From: Cellvibrionales bacterium UBA7375
GTDB taxonomy: Bacteria; Pseudomonadota; Gammaproteobacteria; Pseudomonadales; Porticoccaceae
NCBI GenBank assembly: GCA_002469845.1
Contig: DKNZ01000084.1
Location: forward strand, 11,708 to 46,189
Length of the DNA: 34,482 nt
Reading direction: 5' to 3'
Shown: piece by piece, positions 6,772 to 15,779 of the stretch
Layout: every line of letters starts with the position of its first letter
Position numbering within the stretch: position 1 is the stretch's first letter
Made by a program: the position numbers and the translations under genes
The notes under the pieces: model-generated
Told to the model about the DNA's origin: nothing
What the model saw: only the letters and a program-made list of their open reading frames with translations
The model's database searches: none

Positions 6772-9223
6772 AGCCAAAGATTCCTTTTTTCAAAATTGAG
6801 GCCACACGACCATTGGTTCCCGCTAAGCCTCTAAACTGTATCTGAAAGAATACACCGTTCCTAAGCTCCAGATCTTGCTCTGGGTTGTAACGCAAATCGC
6901 GACGATCAAGCCAACGTCGAACCACTAGTCCTGCGCGCCAGCAACAGTTGTTATATTCGAACCCAGAAAACAGCTCAAGTTCCCTATGATTTGTAAAGTC
7001 ATGGTGCCATCGACCAACCCAGTTAAAGTCATTCCATATGGGTACGTAGAAGGACATATCAAATTGTTCGACACGTTCTTGCGCCTCTAGGTTACTGTAT
7101 ATTTTAGTATCAAGACTGGAATAGCGGTAGCTTAAATTGAATAGTTTGTCTTCATTTTTATAGTATAAACTTGCGGCACCTTTTTCCCAATAGTTGTCCT
7201 GATTGTTATAAACTGCCTCATTATTTAAATGCCACTGATCATTAATTCTAAAGGATAATTCAAATGCTAAATCTGATTTTTTACGCTCTAATTTAGAATT
7301 ATCCGGTAAACTTTCAGACAGGCTGACTCTGCGATCGTCAAAATAAATGGCCTGTGCTATGTTGGCGCGAAATCTCTCATGACCATTCTTCTTGTCGATA
7401 AGACTTGTTGACAAGCCTAGAGTGAGTCGATGATCATCCGAAATTCTATCACCGCCTACATAGCGACTATCACTGAAGAGTTGAGCAAAGGAGGGGCTGA
7501 TTTCTTTAGTATCAAAATCAGGTAATGATTGCTGATCGCGAAATTTAGATTTCACATAAAAAAGTCTAGGCTCTAAGGTTTGTTTATACCCAGAAAATAA
7601 CGTGCTAGTTTTTTCGAAAATAATACCGCTATCAAGACTTAGTGTGGGAACTGTAATTGATGAATTATCATTTTTATTGGGTTCAGCGAGATTCAACTTA
7701 TAGCCCAAATATTTGAGCCCAAGGTTTGGCTTTACATAGCCCCAACTCCACCGCTTGTATAGACCAAGTCTATAATCTAGAGAAGTTCTTCCTCCGCTGA
7801 TAAGACTTTGGTTATCATGCCGGAATTCAGTATGTTGGTTGCGTATTTTAGCAGTGACAGAGTTGCTATATCTAAAATTACCATTGAGAGTTACTTCTGA
7901 CGAAACCCTATAAGGGTCATCCAATCTTAGAGTAATTGACTGATAATCCAAGGATCTAATCGAAAAATCCCAGTGATCAGTTTGATAGCCTAATGATCCC
8001 ATGCGCCGTAAATAAATTGGGTTTACTTGTTCACCCGTCATTTGGCCAATATCGGAGAAGTAGTTTTTATCGCTTACATTATTGATATCAATAACAGATG
8101 ACCACGATTGAGCAAAGTTCCCTTGGTGCTTTAAGCTAATAAGATAGCGGTCTTGACCTTGATTTGGATAGAGCCCAGTAGTCGGATCTTTTTGGTATTC
8201 ATTGTTACCACCCTTGTCCTTACCAAGAAAGCTTGCCGCTAGCTGACTTTTTGACCAGCTATTAAGATGTCTAAATTTAGTTTCTACACCAGTGCCGCGA
8301 TGCTGAATATACCGAGGTGTTATTGTGGCGTCATAATTGGACGCTAAATTCAAATAAATGGGCTGTGAAAAATCTAAGCCATTTTCCTGATCTCTTGAAA
8401 TACTTGGAAACAATAGACCAGAAGACCTGCGTTCACTGATAGGAAATTTTACATAGGGAAAGTAAAAAATAGGTATTTTTGCAAAATCGAGTCGTGCATT
8501 TTTGATAGTTGCAAACCCTGAGGTTTGGTCGAGGCTTATTTCACTTGTTTGTAATTCCCAGCTATTAACCGATGGCTCGCAGCCAGTAAAAGATGAGTCT
8601 TTTATAATAATAATTCCATCAGATTTCCTGCGAAGTACTTTAGCATCTCCTCTAATCGAAGCTTGATGCAATACATAGGTAGCATTTTTAATCTGCACTT
8701 CTTCGCTATCAAGATCTAGCAGAGCATAGTTGCCGATTAACAGCATATTGGGTTCTCGAAAACTAACATTCCCTGTAAGTGTAATTGTTCGATTTGCTTG
8801 ATCAACTAAGGCACTGTCGCTTCTTAATTGTCGATAACCCTGGGATATATTTACATCACCCTCTAGAAGAGCAACTGAATCGCTTTGCGCTGCAGTATTG
8901 AGTGCATTCACCCTCAGAGGCGCTTGGTCAGGGTCCTGATTTGCATCTTGATAGTTTCGTTTAGGTTCTATGTAAGCACCACAGCAGTATTTAGCCACTA
9001 GTGCTTTTTGATTAGGTGTCATATGTTGCTTTTCAACCCAATCCAAATTATTAACAGGCGCTAGCCTTGGCTGCTCATTTTCGCCAGGGATTTCAGATTT
9101 TGAGGATTGCGTTATAGTGGGTTCTGCACGCACAGTTACAGAGCACAATAAGATCAAAGTGCAAAGGCAAAAAAATGCTACTGAAAAACTAAATTTAACC
9201 CTGTTGAACAAAATTATTCTCAT
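6749..9223 (-). CDS. lptD: LPS-assembly protein LptD (outer-membrane translocon)
   Basis: The beta-barrel of the LptDE complex that inserts lipopolysaccharide into the outer leaflet. A signal peptide (about 1-33) is followed by a Pro/Glu-rich stretch, an OstA/LptA-like beta-jellyroll (about 105-240), then a long barrel (about 300-815) with alternating hydrophobic and aromatic strands. Cysteines that could form the family's interdomain disulfides are present: C80-C81, C215 and C760-C761 (NNCCWR). E. coli has one N-terminal cysteine of this set, one mid-region cysteine and an adjacent pair near the C-terminus. The 824-residue length and position ahead of surA support the assignment. GAGAA precedes the ATG. 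It is first in its operon; no convincing promoter was found, only a weak TAGAAT at 9248-9243. Confidence 0.96.
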   Translation of the reverse strand: MRIILFNRVKFSFSVAFFCLCTLILLCSVTVRAEPTITQSSKSEIPGENEQPRLAPVNNLDWVEKQHMTPNQKALVAKYCCGAYIEPKRNYQDANQDPDQAPLRVNALNTAAQSDSVALLEGDVNISQGYRQLRSDSALVDQANRTITLTGNVSFREPNMLLIGNYALLDLDSEEVQIKNATYVLHQASIRGDAKVLRRKSDGIIIIKDSSFTGCEPSVNSWELQTSEISLDQTSGFATIKNARLDFAKIPIFYFPYVKFPISERRSSGLLFPSISRDQENGLDFSQPIYLNLASNYDATITPRYIQHRGTGVETKFRHLNSWSKSQLAASFLGKDKGGNNEYQKDPTTGLYPNQGQDRYLISLKHQGNFAQSWSSVIDINNVSDKNYFSDIGQMTGEQVNPIYLRRMGSLGYQTDHWDFSIRSLDYQSITLRLDDPYRVSSEVTLNGNFRYSNSVTAKIRNQHTEFRHDNQSLISGGRTSLDYRLGLYKRWSWGYVKPNLGLKYLGYKLNLAEPNKNDNSSITVPTLSLDSGIIFEKTSTLFSGYKQTLEPRLFYVKSKFRDQQSLPDFDTKEISPSFAQLFSDSRYVGGDRISDDHRLTLGLSTSLIDKKNGHERFRANIAQAIYFDDRRVSLSESLPDNSKLERKKSDLAFELSFRINDQWHLNNEAVYNNQDNYWEKGAASLYYKNEDKLFNLSYRYSSLDTKIYSNLEAQERVEQFDMSFYVPIWNDFNWVGRWHHDFTNHRELELFSGFEYNNCCWRAGLVVRRWLDRRDLRYNPEQDLELRNGVFFQIQFRGLAGTNGRVASILKKGIFGYEPLEQF

Positions 9224-9323
9224 TACAAATTCTCATAGTGATATTCTAACTGAAATAGGTGCAGATTGGATGTTTCTATGTTAATTAAACTTAATCAGGT
9301 TGAAGGTATTTTTGCCGCAATAC

Positions 9324-9354
9324 TTGAAAGCTAACAGGTTGTTAGGGATATAAT
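9324..9354 (+). promoter_or_regulatory. Candidate sigma70 promoter for amgK-murU
   Basis: A perfect -10 hexamer TATAAT lies at 9349-9354 and a -35-like TTGAAA at 9324-9329, giving a long 19-base spacer. The ATG of amgK is 31 bases downstream of the -10. The inverted repeat CTAACA-GGT-TGTTAG fills the spacer and may be an operator. This is a motif match only. Confidence 0.5.
9331..9345. repeat. Inverted repeat between -35 and -10 of amgK promoter
   Basis: CTAACA (9331-9336) and TGTTAG (9340-9345) are perfect reverse complements separated by GGT. The 15-base element sits inside the proposed promoter spacer, a position where a bound repressor would block RNA polymerase. No regulator gene is adjacent. 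Whether it is functional is inference. Confidence 0.45.
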
Positions 9355-9385
9355 GGTTTAGCTCTCATTATAAATATAAATTCAT

Positions 9386-10417
9386 ATGCAAAATCGGGAT
9401 TACTTTTCTCACTGGGTTGAACAATCATTACCCTCTGGCGTGGACACTCCAAGAGAGTTACGACTTGAAGCGTTGGCAGGTGATGCAGGGTTTCGTCGTT
9501 ATTTTCGGGTGAATACCGAGCCTAGCCTTATTGCTGTTAATTCTCCCCCTGAAAAAGAAAAAAATTCAGAATATGTAAAACTTTCATTATTTCTTCAGGC
9601 TCAAGGGCTTACCACGCCAAAAATTCATGCAGTAAATTACACGGATGGGTATATGCTAGTTGAGGATTTTGGTTCTACCCTATTTGGTCAGAAACTTGGA
9701 ACAGATAACCTCAATCTACTTTATGACAGGGCTGAAAAAGAACTACTCAAAATTCAAAAAACAACAGATAAAGCAACTTCTGTTCCTTTGCATAATGAGA
9801 TCAAAATGGGCCAAGAATTAGCTCTATTTGAACAGTGGTTTTTAAATAGCTTGCTTGGCTACCAGCTGAGTTGTGATGAAAAAAACATGCTAGACGAATT
9901 CTTTGACTGTTTGATAGGCAGTTCTAAATCTCAGCCTCAGGTTTTGATTCACTCTGATTACCACTCGCGCAACTTAATGATTTTAGAGCAAGAACAGCTT
10001 GGTGTTATAGATTTTCAGGATGCAATGCTCGGCGGTATTACTTATGACTTGGTTTCACTGCTAAAGGACTGTTATGTTCGTCAGCCCGAAAACTGGGTCA
10101 TAGAACGAGCCTTGAGATATAAACAGCACCTTGTGACGACTAATTTATTAACCTATGTGGATGATAAGCAATTTCTTCAATGGTTTGATTTAATGGGCTT
10201 GCAACGCCATATAAAGGTATTGGGTATATTTTCTAGATTGGCTCTTAGAGACGCTAAAAGTAGCTACTTAAATGACATTCCTCTAGTGGTTCACTATTGC
10301 CTAGAAGCCTCAAATAAATACCCTCAAGCGAAACAATTTGATCAGTGGTTTAGGGACAAAATTTTGCCTCTACTGGACCCTAAGACCTGGTACTCTAATG
10401 TGCTTGAGGATCAATAA
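9386..10417 (+). CDS. amgK: N-acetylmuramate/N-acetylglucosamine kinase (aminoglycoside phosphotransferase fold)
   Basis: An anomeric kinase that phosphorylates MurNAc (and GlcNAc) at C1, the step before MurU in the peptidoglycan recycling bypass known from Pseudomonas putida. The 343-residue protein has the APH/choline-kinase fold: a nucleotide-binding N lobe (GDAGFRRYFRV; LVEDFG hinge at 91-96), the catalytic loop HSDYHSRN (H189, D191, N196) and the metal-binding DFQD (D209). Its stop overlaps the start of murU by one base (TAATG), so the two are translated together. Sequence alone would only say sugar or small-molecule kinase; the murU partner and location next to lptD make AmgK the likely role. 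Confidence 0.88.
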   Translation: MQNRDYFSHWVEQSLPSGVDTPRELRLEALAGDAGFRRYFRVNTEPSLIAVNSPPEKEKNSEYVKLSLFLQAQGLTTPKIHAVNYTDGYMLVEDFGSTLFGQKLGTDNLNLLYDRAEKELLKIQKTTDKATSVPLHNEIKMGQELALFEQWFLNSLLGYQLSCDEKNMLDEFFDCLIGSSKSQPQVLIHSDYHSRNLMILEQEQLGVIDFQDAMLGGITYDLVSLLKDCYVRQPENWVIERALRYKQHLVTTNLLTYVDDKQFLQWFDLMGLQRHIKVLGIFSRLALRDAKSSYLNDIPLVVHYCLEASNKYPQAKQFDQWFRDKILPLLDPKTWYSNVLEDQ

Positions 10418-11100
10418 TGAAAGCCATGATTTTAGCTGCGGGTTATGGCAAAAGATTACAGCCTTTAACTAATAAAACACCTAAGCCTTTATTATCTGTT
10501 GGCGGTAAGCCGCTTTTGCAGCACCATATTGAGCATCTTGCCGTTAACGGAATCACTGAGGTAATTATCAATACATCGTGGCTGGCAGATAAAATAGAGG
10601 ACTATTTTGGCGATGGTTCAGATTATGGGATCAATATTACTTGGTCGAGAGAGAGTGAACCCCTAGAGACGGGCGGCGGCATTAAAAAAGCGTTGCCATT
10701 ATTGGGGGATCAACCTTTTTTGTTAATCAATGGAGATATATGGACTGATTTTAAAGTTTCTTCAGTTTTAAATTATCAGCTGAGTGACGATCAGGCTGCT
10801 TGGTTATTATTGGTTGAAAATCCAGAGCATAATCCCGAGGGTGATTTTGGGCTTGCAAATGATTTAGTGAGTTATCAACCTCAGATTAAATATACCTTTA
10901 GTGGTATAAGCTTAATAAGGCCACAATTAATAATGGACTATATTCATAACCAAACCAAACAACAATTTTTTCCACTTAGAGATGTGTTGCGACCGGCAAT
11001 TGAGGCTCAGGCAGTATCTGGAGCAGTTTATCGAGGCCAGTGGTGTGATGTTGGAACGGTTGAACGATATAAACGTCTAAATAAATTGCTAGAAAATTAA
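10417..11100 (+). CDS. murU: N-acetylmuramate alpha-1-phosphate uridylyltransferase
   Basis: A nucleotidyltransferase converting MurNAc-1-phosphate and UTP to UDP-MurNAc, which lets recycled wall sugar bypass MurA and so de novo synthesis (the fosfomycin target). At 227 residues it is the short form without the C-terminal left-handed beta-helix found in GlmU. The signature LAAGYGKRLQPLTNKTPKPL (from residue 6) holds the nucleotide-binding Gly-rich loop with R13 and the catalytic-type K23; NGD at 105-107 supplies the metal-binding aspartate. Generic annotation would be a nucleotidyltransferase family protein or mannose-1-phosphate guanylyltransferase; coupling to amgK favours MurU. Confidence 0.88.
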   Translation: MKAMILAAGYGKRLQPLTNKTPKPLLSVGGKPLLQHHIEHLAVNGITEVIINTSWLADKIEDYFGDGSDYGINITWSRESEPLETGGGIKKALPLLGDQPFLLINGDIWTDFKVSSVLNYQLSDDQAAWLLLVENPEHNPEGDFGLANDLVSYQPQIKYTFSGISLIRPQLIMDYIHNQTKQQFFPLRDVLRPAIEAQAVSGAVYRGQWCDVGTVERYKRLNKLLEN

Positions 11101-11131
11101 GTTATAAGCCGACCAAAAAATGGGATAGATA

Positions 11132-11473
11132 ATGATTTCAATAACAGCTTATAGAGTGACTTTTTGGTGCCTGCTGGTGACAGTGGGTATTTTCTCAGTT
11201 GTATCTTTAGAGCCATTTCATCAAATTTTTGATTGGCAGGACAAACTACATCATCTACTTGCTTATGCAGTTCTATTTTGGTTATTACTCGGTGCCTATG
11301 AGCAACAGCAAAATATATGGAAGTTAGCTATCTTATTGGCTGCTTTTAGTGGCTTGATTGAAATAGCACAGTCTTATACTGGTTATCGCCAAGCGGATTT
11401 GATGGATTTATTAGCCAACGTTATAGGTATCCTAGTAGCCGCTTTTTTATATATTCTAAGGCGGAATTTTTAA
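11132..11473 (+). CDS. VanZ-like family membrane protein
   Basis: A 113-residue integral membrane protein with about four hydrophobic segments (roughly 8-27, 40-57, 63-80 and 92-109). It carries the VanZ-family pattern: DKLHHLLAYAVL (37-48), then GLIEIAQSYTGYRQADLMD (E77, Q80, R86, D89, D92) and N96. VanZ itself raises teicoplanin resistance by an unknown mechanism; most proteobacterial relatives have no assigned function. GGGATAG lies seven bases before the ATG. The gene follows murU by 31 bases on the same strand, so it is likely co-transcribed. Its stop abuts the stop of convergent holA with no base between. Confidence 0.85.
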   Translation: MISITAYRVTFWCLLVTVGIFSVVSLEPFHQIFDWQDKLHHLLAYAVLFWLLLGAYEQQQNIWKLAILLAAFSGLIEIAQSYTGYRQADLMDLLANVIGILVAAFLYILRRNF

Positions 11474-12535
11474 TTACTGCTGTAGTAGAGTTTTAATATT
11501 TTTTGGGTGAAGGGTTTGGCTGCCAGCAAAAGAAAGCACAAGGGTGGTTAGCTCATCCCAGATATCAGCTTGACGCAATCCTTTTACGCCACGATCAATT
11601 GCACCTGCTTGATGCATAAGCATGCGAAGGTGAGCAGGAGAGAGTCGACTTAGCGCTTTTCTAAAAATTGGGATGCGCTTATCCCAAACTCCAGCACTTT
11701 TTAAGGCTTTATCCTTTGAGTTTCCCAGTAAAACTTGATGACTGGCTTTATTGAGGGTTCGTAGCTCTCTTGTAATTGCCCACAGCAGAGCCAGTGGTTC
11801 AGTGCCTTCATTTTCAAGCCCTCGGAGCGCTTTCGCAGCGGACTGGGCGTCCCCATCTAGTACTTTATCGACAAAAGAAAATAGATTATAGCGGGCACTA
11901 TCTGCAACAACTGTGGACATAATATCGGCATTTACTTTACCTTCTAACGACAATAATTTGAGTGTATTGATTTCTTGCATAGCCGCTAATAGGTTACCCT
12001 CAACTCGATCAGCAAGAATATCCACTGCGCCTTGACTGGCTTCGATACCACACTGCACAAGACGTTGATTAATCCATCTTGGAAGTTGTTCTGGCGTGAC
12101 TGGCCATACTTGAATATGAACACCTTTAGATTCTAGGGTTTTCATCCACTTGCTCTGATAAGCGCCTTTGTCTAATTTGGGTAAAATAACAAGGATTAAA
12201 TTGCTGTCATTGAGATTTTCACACAGTTCACAAAGGGCCTTACTGCCCTTATCGCCGGGCTTGCCACTGGTAATACGTAATTCTAGAATTTTTTTATCTG
12301 AAAACAATGACAGTGAGTTAGTTTCGTTGAAAACCAAATTCCAATCAAATCTAGCATCTATATCAAATGTTTCTCTTTCAGTGAATTCTAGTTGGCGCGC
12401 AGTACTTCGAACAGCATCTGCCGCTTCTTGAGATAAAAGAGGTTCATCACCGCTGATAATAAAAATGGGTGATAGCTGTTTGGTCTGCAAGCTTTTTTGC
12501 AAATAAGATTTCAGCTGATCAGGTTTAATTTTCAC
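11474..12535 (-). CDS. holA: DNA polymerase III subunit delta
   Basis: The delta subunit of the clamp-loader complex, which opens the beta sliding clamp. The 353-residue length fits, and conserved segments include the N-terminal PIFIISGDEPLLSQEAADAV, VILPKLDKGAYQSKWMKTLE and the C-terminal DIWDELTTLVLSFAG. The start is GTG at 12535, overlapping the lptE stop by one base (TAGTG). In many gammaproteobacteria holA is followed by nadD; here it ends against the convergent VanZ-like gene, so nadD must be elsewhere. Confidence 0.94.
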   Translation of the reverse strand: MKIKPDQLKSYLQKSLQTKQLSPIFIISGDEPLLSQEAADAVRSTARQLEFTERETFDIDARFDWNLVFNETNSLSLFSDKKILELRITSGKPGDKGSKALCELCENLNDSNLILVILPKLDKGAYQSKWMKTLESKGVHIQVWPVTPEQLPRWINQRLVQCGIEASQGAVDILADRVEGNLLAAMQEINTLKLLSLEGKVNADIMSTVVADSARYNLFSFVDKVLDGDAQSAAKALRGLENEGTEPLALLWAITRELRTLNKASHQVLLGNSKDKALKSAGVWDKRIPIFRKALSRLSPAHLRMLMHQAGAIDRGVKGLRQADIWDELTTLVLSFAGSQTLHPKNIKTLLQQ

Positions 12536-13047
12536 TAATAACCTTTTTGTCTATAGGAAGCCTCGCCTAAACGACGAACAATTTGCCTGACAATTTTCGC
12601 GCGCAAATTATTTTGTAACAGATTTTCCTCATTTTCCGAGGCCAGCATATCTGATTCATTATAGTTGTAGGTGCTTTCAGCTGAAGCTGAAGTCATAGGG
12701 ATAATTTGAGCCCCCTGTTTATCTAAAACCATATAATCAACGGTTTTATAGATTTGGTACTGGGCTGGGCGAACACTTGTATTAAGCGCACCAATTCGAC
12801 GAGATTGCGTAATATCTATTATCTTAATTTGGTAATTGGCACTCTCTGTAGCGCCAACAAGTTGCACATTATTAGCTCTAAGCGCGCGCTTTAATTCAAT
12901 ACCTAGAGAGCTTTGTGAGCCAGAGTAACTTACGTGAACAGCCCCTATACTATTGTCGAGTAACAGAGTGTCGCGCAATTGCCAGCCGCATGAACTTAGA
13001 GCTAAAAATACCCATGTCAGATTTATTAGTACCCATTTTTTTGGCAT
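12535..13047 (-). CDS. lptE: LPS-assembly lipoprotein LptE
   Basis: The outer-membrane lipoprotein that plugs the LptD barrel and helps LPS insertion. A signal peptide ends in the lipobox LSSC with the lipidated C20, directly followed by GWQLRDT, which is the characteristic start of mature LptE (Cys-Gly-Phe/Trp-x-Leu-Arg). The total of 170 residues is normal. It lies between leuS and holA, as in E. coli (leuS-lptE-holA). Overlap with holA suggests translational coupling. Confidence 0.93.
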   Translation of the reverse strand: MPKKWVLINLTWVFLALSSCGWQLRDTLLLDNSIGAVHVSYSGSQSSLGIELKRALRANNVQLVGATESANYQIKIIDITQSRRIGALNTSVRPAQYQIYKTVDYMVLDKQGAQIIPMTSASAESTYNYNESDMLASENEENLLQNNLRAKIVRQIVRRLGEASYRQKGY

Positions 13048-13076
13048 TACTTAAACCTTCATATAAGGTAATTTTA

Positions 13077-15674
13077 TTAGTTGGCTACAATATTAACCAA
13101 TCTTCCAGGAACCACAATAACTTTTCTTACGGTATTGCCTTCAATAAAGCGCTGCACATTAGATTCACTAAGAGCAAGTTGTTCAATCTCTTCCTTAGAC
13201 TCATCTACTGCAACCTGAATTTTACCCCGCACCTTGCCGTTCACTTGAACCACTAAATCAATCGAGCTTTGAACCAGGGCCGATGAATCAACTTCAGGCC
13301 ATGCTGCTTCAGCAATACTATTTTTATGCCCCATTTTTTGCCATAGACTGTGACAGATATGAGGAACAATAGGCGCTAGCAATAAGATAGCAGAAGTTAG
13401 TGCCTCATGCTTTACTGCAGTACTTTGAGAGTCCTTATTTGAGAGCTGAGAAATATCATTTAAAAGCTCCATAACAGCTGCAATTGCTGTATTAAAAGTA
13501 TAGCGACGACCAAAGTCATCACTGACTTTTTCAATGGTTTGATGTGTCTTTCGGCGCAGATTTTTTTGTGCATCATTTAGATTTTCAGGTTCGAGCTTTG
13601 GTATTTCACCTAAATCACAATGCGCCAAAACCGCAAGCCATAGTCGACGCAGAAATCTGTGGGCACCAGAAACGCCGTCATCGCTCCACTCTAAAGTTTG
13701 CTCTGGGGGCGCAGCAAACATAGTGAATAATCTAACCGTGTCAGCGCCATGTTTTTCAATGGCGGACTGAGGGTCTATGCCATTATTTTTAGACTTAGAC
13801 ATTTTTATCGTGCCACCACTTTGGACTTCCTCTCCATTGTTGCGGTCTATAGCTTTGATGGTTCGACCTTTATTATCCTTTTCAACATCAACATCTGATG
13901 GCGCTAGCCATACTTTATGGCCTTCTTTTTCGGAATAAAAAGATTCCGCTAATACCATGCCCTGACAAAGCAAACGCTTAAACGGTTCATCACTATTAAC
14001 AAAACCCTCGTCCCTTAAAAGTTTGTGAAAAAATCGAGAATAAAGAAGGTGCAAAATAGCGTGTTCGATTCCACCCACATATTGATCAACTGGTAGCCAG
14101 TAATTAGCCCGATCAGGATTTAGCATAGATTCTTTTTCATCGGGACAGGTAAAGCGAGCATAGTACCAGGATGATTCCATAAACGTATCAAAAGTGTCGG
14201 TTTCATGCTCGACCGGTTGACCATTTAATTGCGCTTTGCGCCACTCAGGATCGGCTTTAATCGGCGACTGAATACCATCCATTTCGACATCCTCAGGCAA
14301 AAGAACCGGTAATTTTTCAAGAGGAACTGGAATATCAGCACCATCGCCAAGATTAAACATTGGAATAGGCGAGCCCCAATAACGCTGACGGCTAACACCC
14401 CAGTCTCGCAACCTAAAGTTAGTAGTAGCGGAGCCAAGATTTTTTTCATTGAGTGCTGTTGCTATGGCGTCGAACGCGGCATTAAAACCAAGACCATCAA
14501 ATTCTCCGGAGTTAATCAATTGTCCCTTGCTAGTGAAGGCCTGTTGGCTAAGGTCACAATCTTGACCATCAAAAGGCTTAATTACCTGTTCAATAGATAG
14601 CTGATATTTTTGGGCAAATTCATAATCCCGCTGATCATGGGCAGGCACTCCCATAACTGCGCCAGACCCATAATCCATCAATACATAATTGCCGATCCAG
14701 ACAGGAATATTTTCTCCGGTTAGTGGGTGTATAGCGTCGATACCTGTTGCTACACCGGCTTTTTCAATAGTTGCCATTTCAGCTTCTGATACTTGCTGTG
14801 ATTGGCAATTTTCAATGAATTTAGCCAATTTTGGATTGGATTTTGCAAGTTCCAACGCAATGGGATGTTGCGGGGCTAAGCTAAGATAGGTAACCCCCAT
14901 TAACGTATCGGGTCTAGTGGTATAGACGTCAAAACTACGGTGTTTATCAATGGCTTCATGTAATCGGAAGCTCATATTGATACCGCGACTTTTACCAATC
15001 CAGTTACGCTGCATGGTTTTTACTTGCTCAGGCCAGTGCTCTAGTTGATCTAAGTCGCCAAGTAATTGATCTGCATAGTCGGTAATTCGAATAAACCACT
15101 GTGGTATTTCTTTGCGCTCAACTATAGTTCCACAACGCCAGCAACCGCTATCAATAACCTGTTCATTGGCTAAAACAGTCTCATCATGTGGGCACCAGTT
15201 TACTGCGCTAGTTTTTTTATAGACCAAGCCTTTTTCATACAGTCGCGTGAAGAACCATTGCTCCCACTTGTAGTAATCTGGCTGGCAGGTTGCGAGCTCT
15301 CTAGACCAGTCGATACCAAAGCCCAGGGATTTAAGCTGGGTTTTCATATAATCTATATTTTCAAGGGTCCATTTAGCGGGAGCCGTTTTATTTTGGATAG
15401 CTGCATTTTCAGCGGGAAGACCGAAGGCATCCCAACCCATAGGATGAAGAACATTTTTACCCTGCATTTTTTGATAGCGAGCAATAACATCAGTGATCGT
15501 ATAGTTGCGAACATGCCCCATATGAAGCTTGCCGCTTGGATAAGGGAACATAGCAAGACAGTAAAACTTTTCTTTATCGGGATCTTCACAGACTTCAAAC
15601 GTTTTATTTTCAGACCAAAACGTCTGGGCCTCTTGCTCAACTAAAGCCGGATCATATTGTTGTTCTTGGGTCAT
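13077..15674 (-). CDS. leuS: Leucyl-tRNA synthetase
   Basis: A class I synthetase charging tRNA-Leu. Visible motifs are the HIGH-type HMGH at 51-54 (within PYPSGKLHMGHVRNYT), zinc-type cysteines (C161, C178, C181), the CP1 editing domain with YTTRPDTLMG (about 251-260) and the KMSKS loop at 624-628. An anticodon-binding domain (about 680-800) and a C-terminal domain follow. I chose ATG at 15674 (MTQEQQYDP...), which matches known LeuS N-termini and has a GTGAG just upstream; a GTG three codons earlier (15683) has no ribosome site. With the ATG the protein is 865 residues, the normal length. Confidence 0.97.
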   Translation of the reverse strand: MTQEQQYDPALVEQEAQTFWSENKTFEVCEDPDKEKFYCLAMFPYPSGKLHMGHVRNYTITDVIARYQKMQGKNVLHPMGWDAFGLPAENAAIQNKTAPAKWTLENIDYMKTQLKSLGFGIDWSRELATCQPDYYKWEQWFFTRLYEKGLVYKKTSAVNWCPHDETVLANEQVIDSGCWRCGTIVERKEIPQWFIRITDYADQLLGDLDQLEHWPEQVKTMQRNWIGKSRGINMSFRLHEAIDKHRSFDVYTTRPDTLMGVTYLSLAPQHPIALELAKSNPKLAKFIENCQSQQVSEAEMATIEKAGVATGIDAIHPLTGENIPVWIGNYVLMDYGSGAVMGVPAHDQRDYEFAQKYQLSIEQVIKPFDGQDCDLSQQAFTSKGQLINSGEFDGLGFNAAFDAIATALNEKNLGSATTNFRLRDWGVSRQRYWGSPIPMFNLGDGADIPVPLEKLPVLLPEDVEMDGIQSPIKADPEWRKAQLNGQPVEHETDTFDTFMESSWYYARFTCPDEKESMLNPDRANYWLPVDQYVGGIEHAILHLLYSRFFHKLLRDEGFVNSDEPFKRLLCQGMVLAESFYSEKEGHKVWLAPSDVDVEKDNKGRTIKAIDRNNGEEVQSGGTIKMSKSKNNGIDPQSAIEKHGADTVRLFTMFAAPPEQTLEWSDDGVSGAHRFLRRLWLAVLAHCDLGEIPKLEPENLNDAQKNLRRKTHQTIEKVSDDFGRRYTFNTAIAAVMELLNDISQLSNKDSQSTAVKHEALTSAILLLAPIVPHICHSLWQKMGHKNSIAEAAWPEVDSSALVQSSIDLVVQVNGKVRGKIQVAVDESKEEIEQLALSESNVQRFIEGNTVRKVIVVPGRLVNIVAN

Positions 15675-15712
15675 TGGGCTCACTGTTTTAAAAAATTAAT
15701 TTTCAGTGGCGA

Positions 15713-15742
15713 ATTATAGGCCAAGCTTCGTCGCTCTAACAG
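15713..15742 (-). promoter_or_regulatory. Candidate promoter for leuS-lptE-holA
   Basis: On the minus strand a perfect TATAAT occupies 15718-15713, 39 bases before the leuS ATG. The best -35 is a weak CTGTTA at 15742-15737 with an 18-base spacer. A small inverted repeat TCGCT-CTAAC-AGCGA (15731-15745) overlaps the -35. This would allow leuS transcription independent of the upstream lnt/peroxiredoxin message. Motif evidence only. Confidence 0.45.
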
Positions 15743-15779
15743 CGATTAAGTAAAGCGATGTGATTTTAACCTCTATATT

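Noticed and set aside
9281..9288. TTAATTAA palindrome upstream of lptD
   Set aside because: Eight AT-only bases in an AT-rich intergenic region; expected by chance.
14225..14449. Minus-strand 74-codon frame inside leuS with a hydrophobic start resembling a signal peptide
   Set aside because: It is an alternative frame of the conserved leuS coding sequence; the hydrophobic look arises from reading Leu/Ile-rich codons out of frame.
15186..15644. Open frame of 152 codons on the plus strand
   Set aside because: It lies wholly antisense to the 5' part of leuS, shows no recognisable family, signal or ribosome site, and the leuS frame is certain. Treated as a shadow frame.
15731..15745. TCGCT-CTAAC-AGCGA hairpin as a terminator for the peroxiredoxin gene
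   Set aside because: Short stem with no following U tract; it overlaps the proposed leuS -35 and is mentioned there only.
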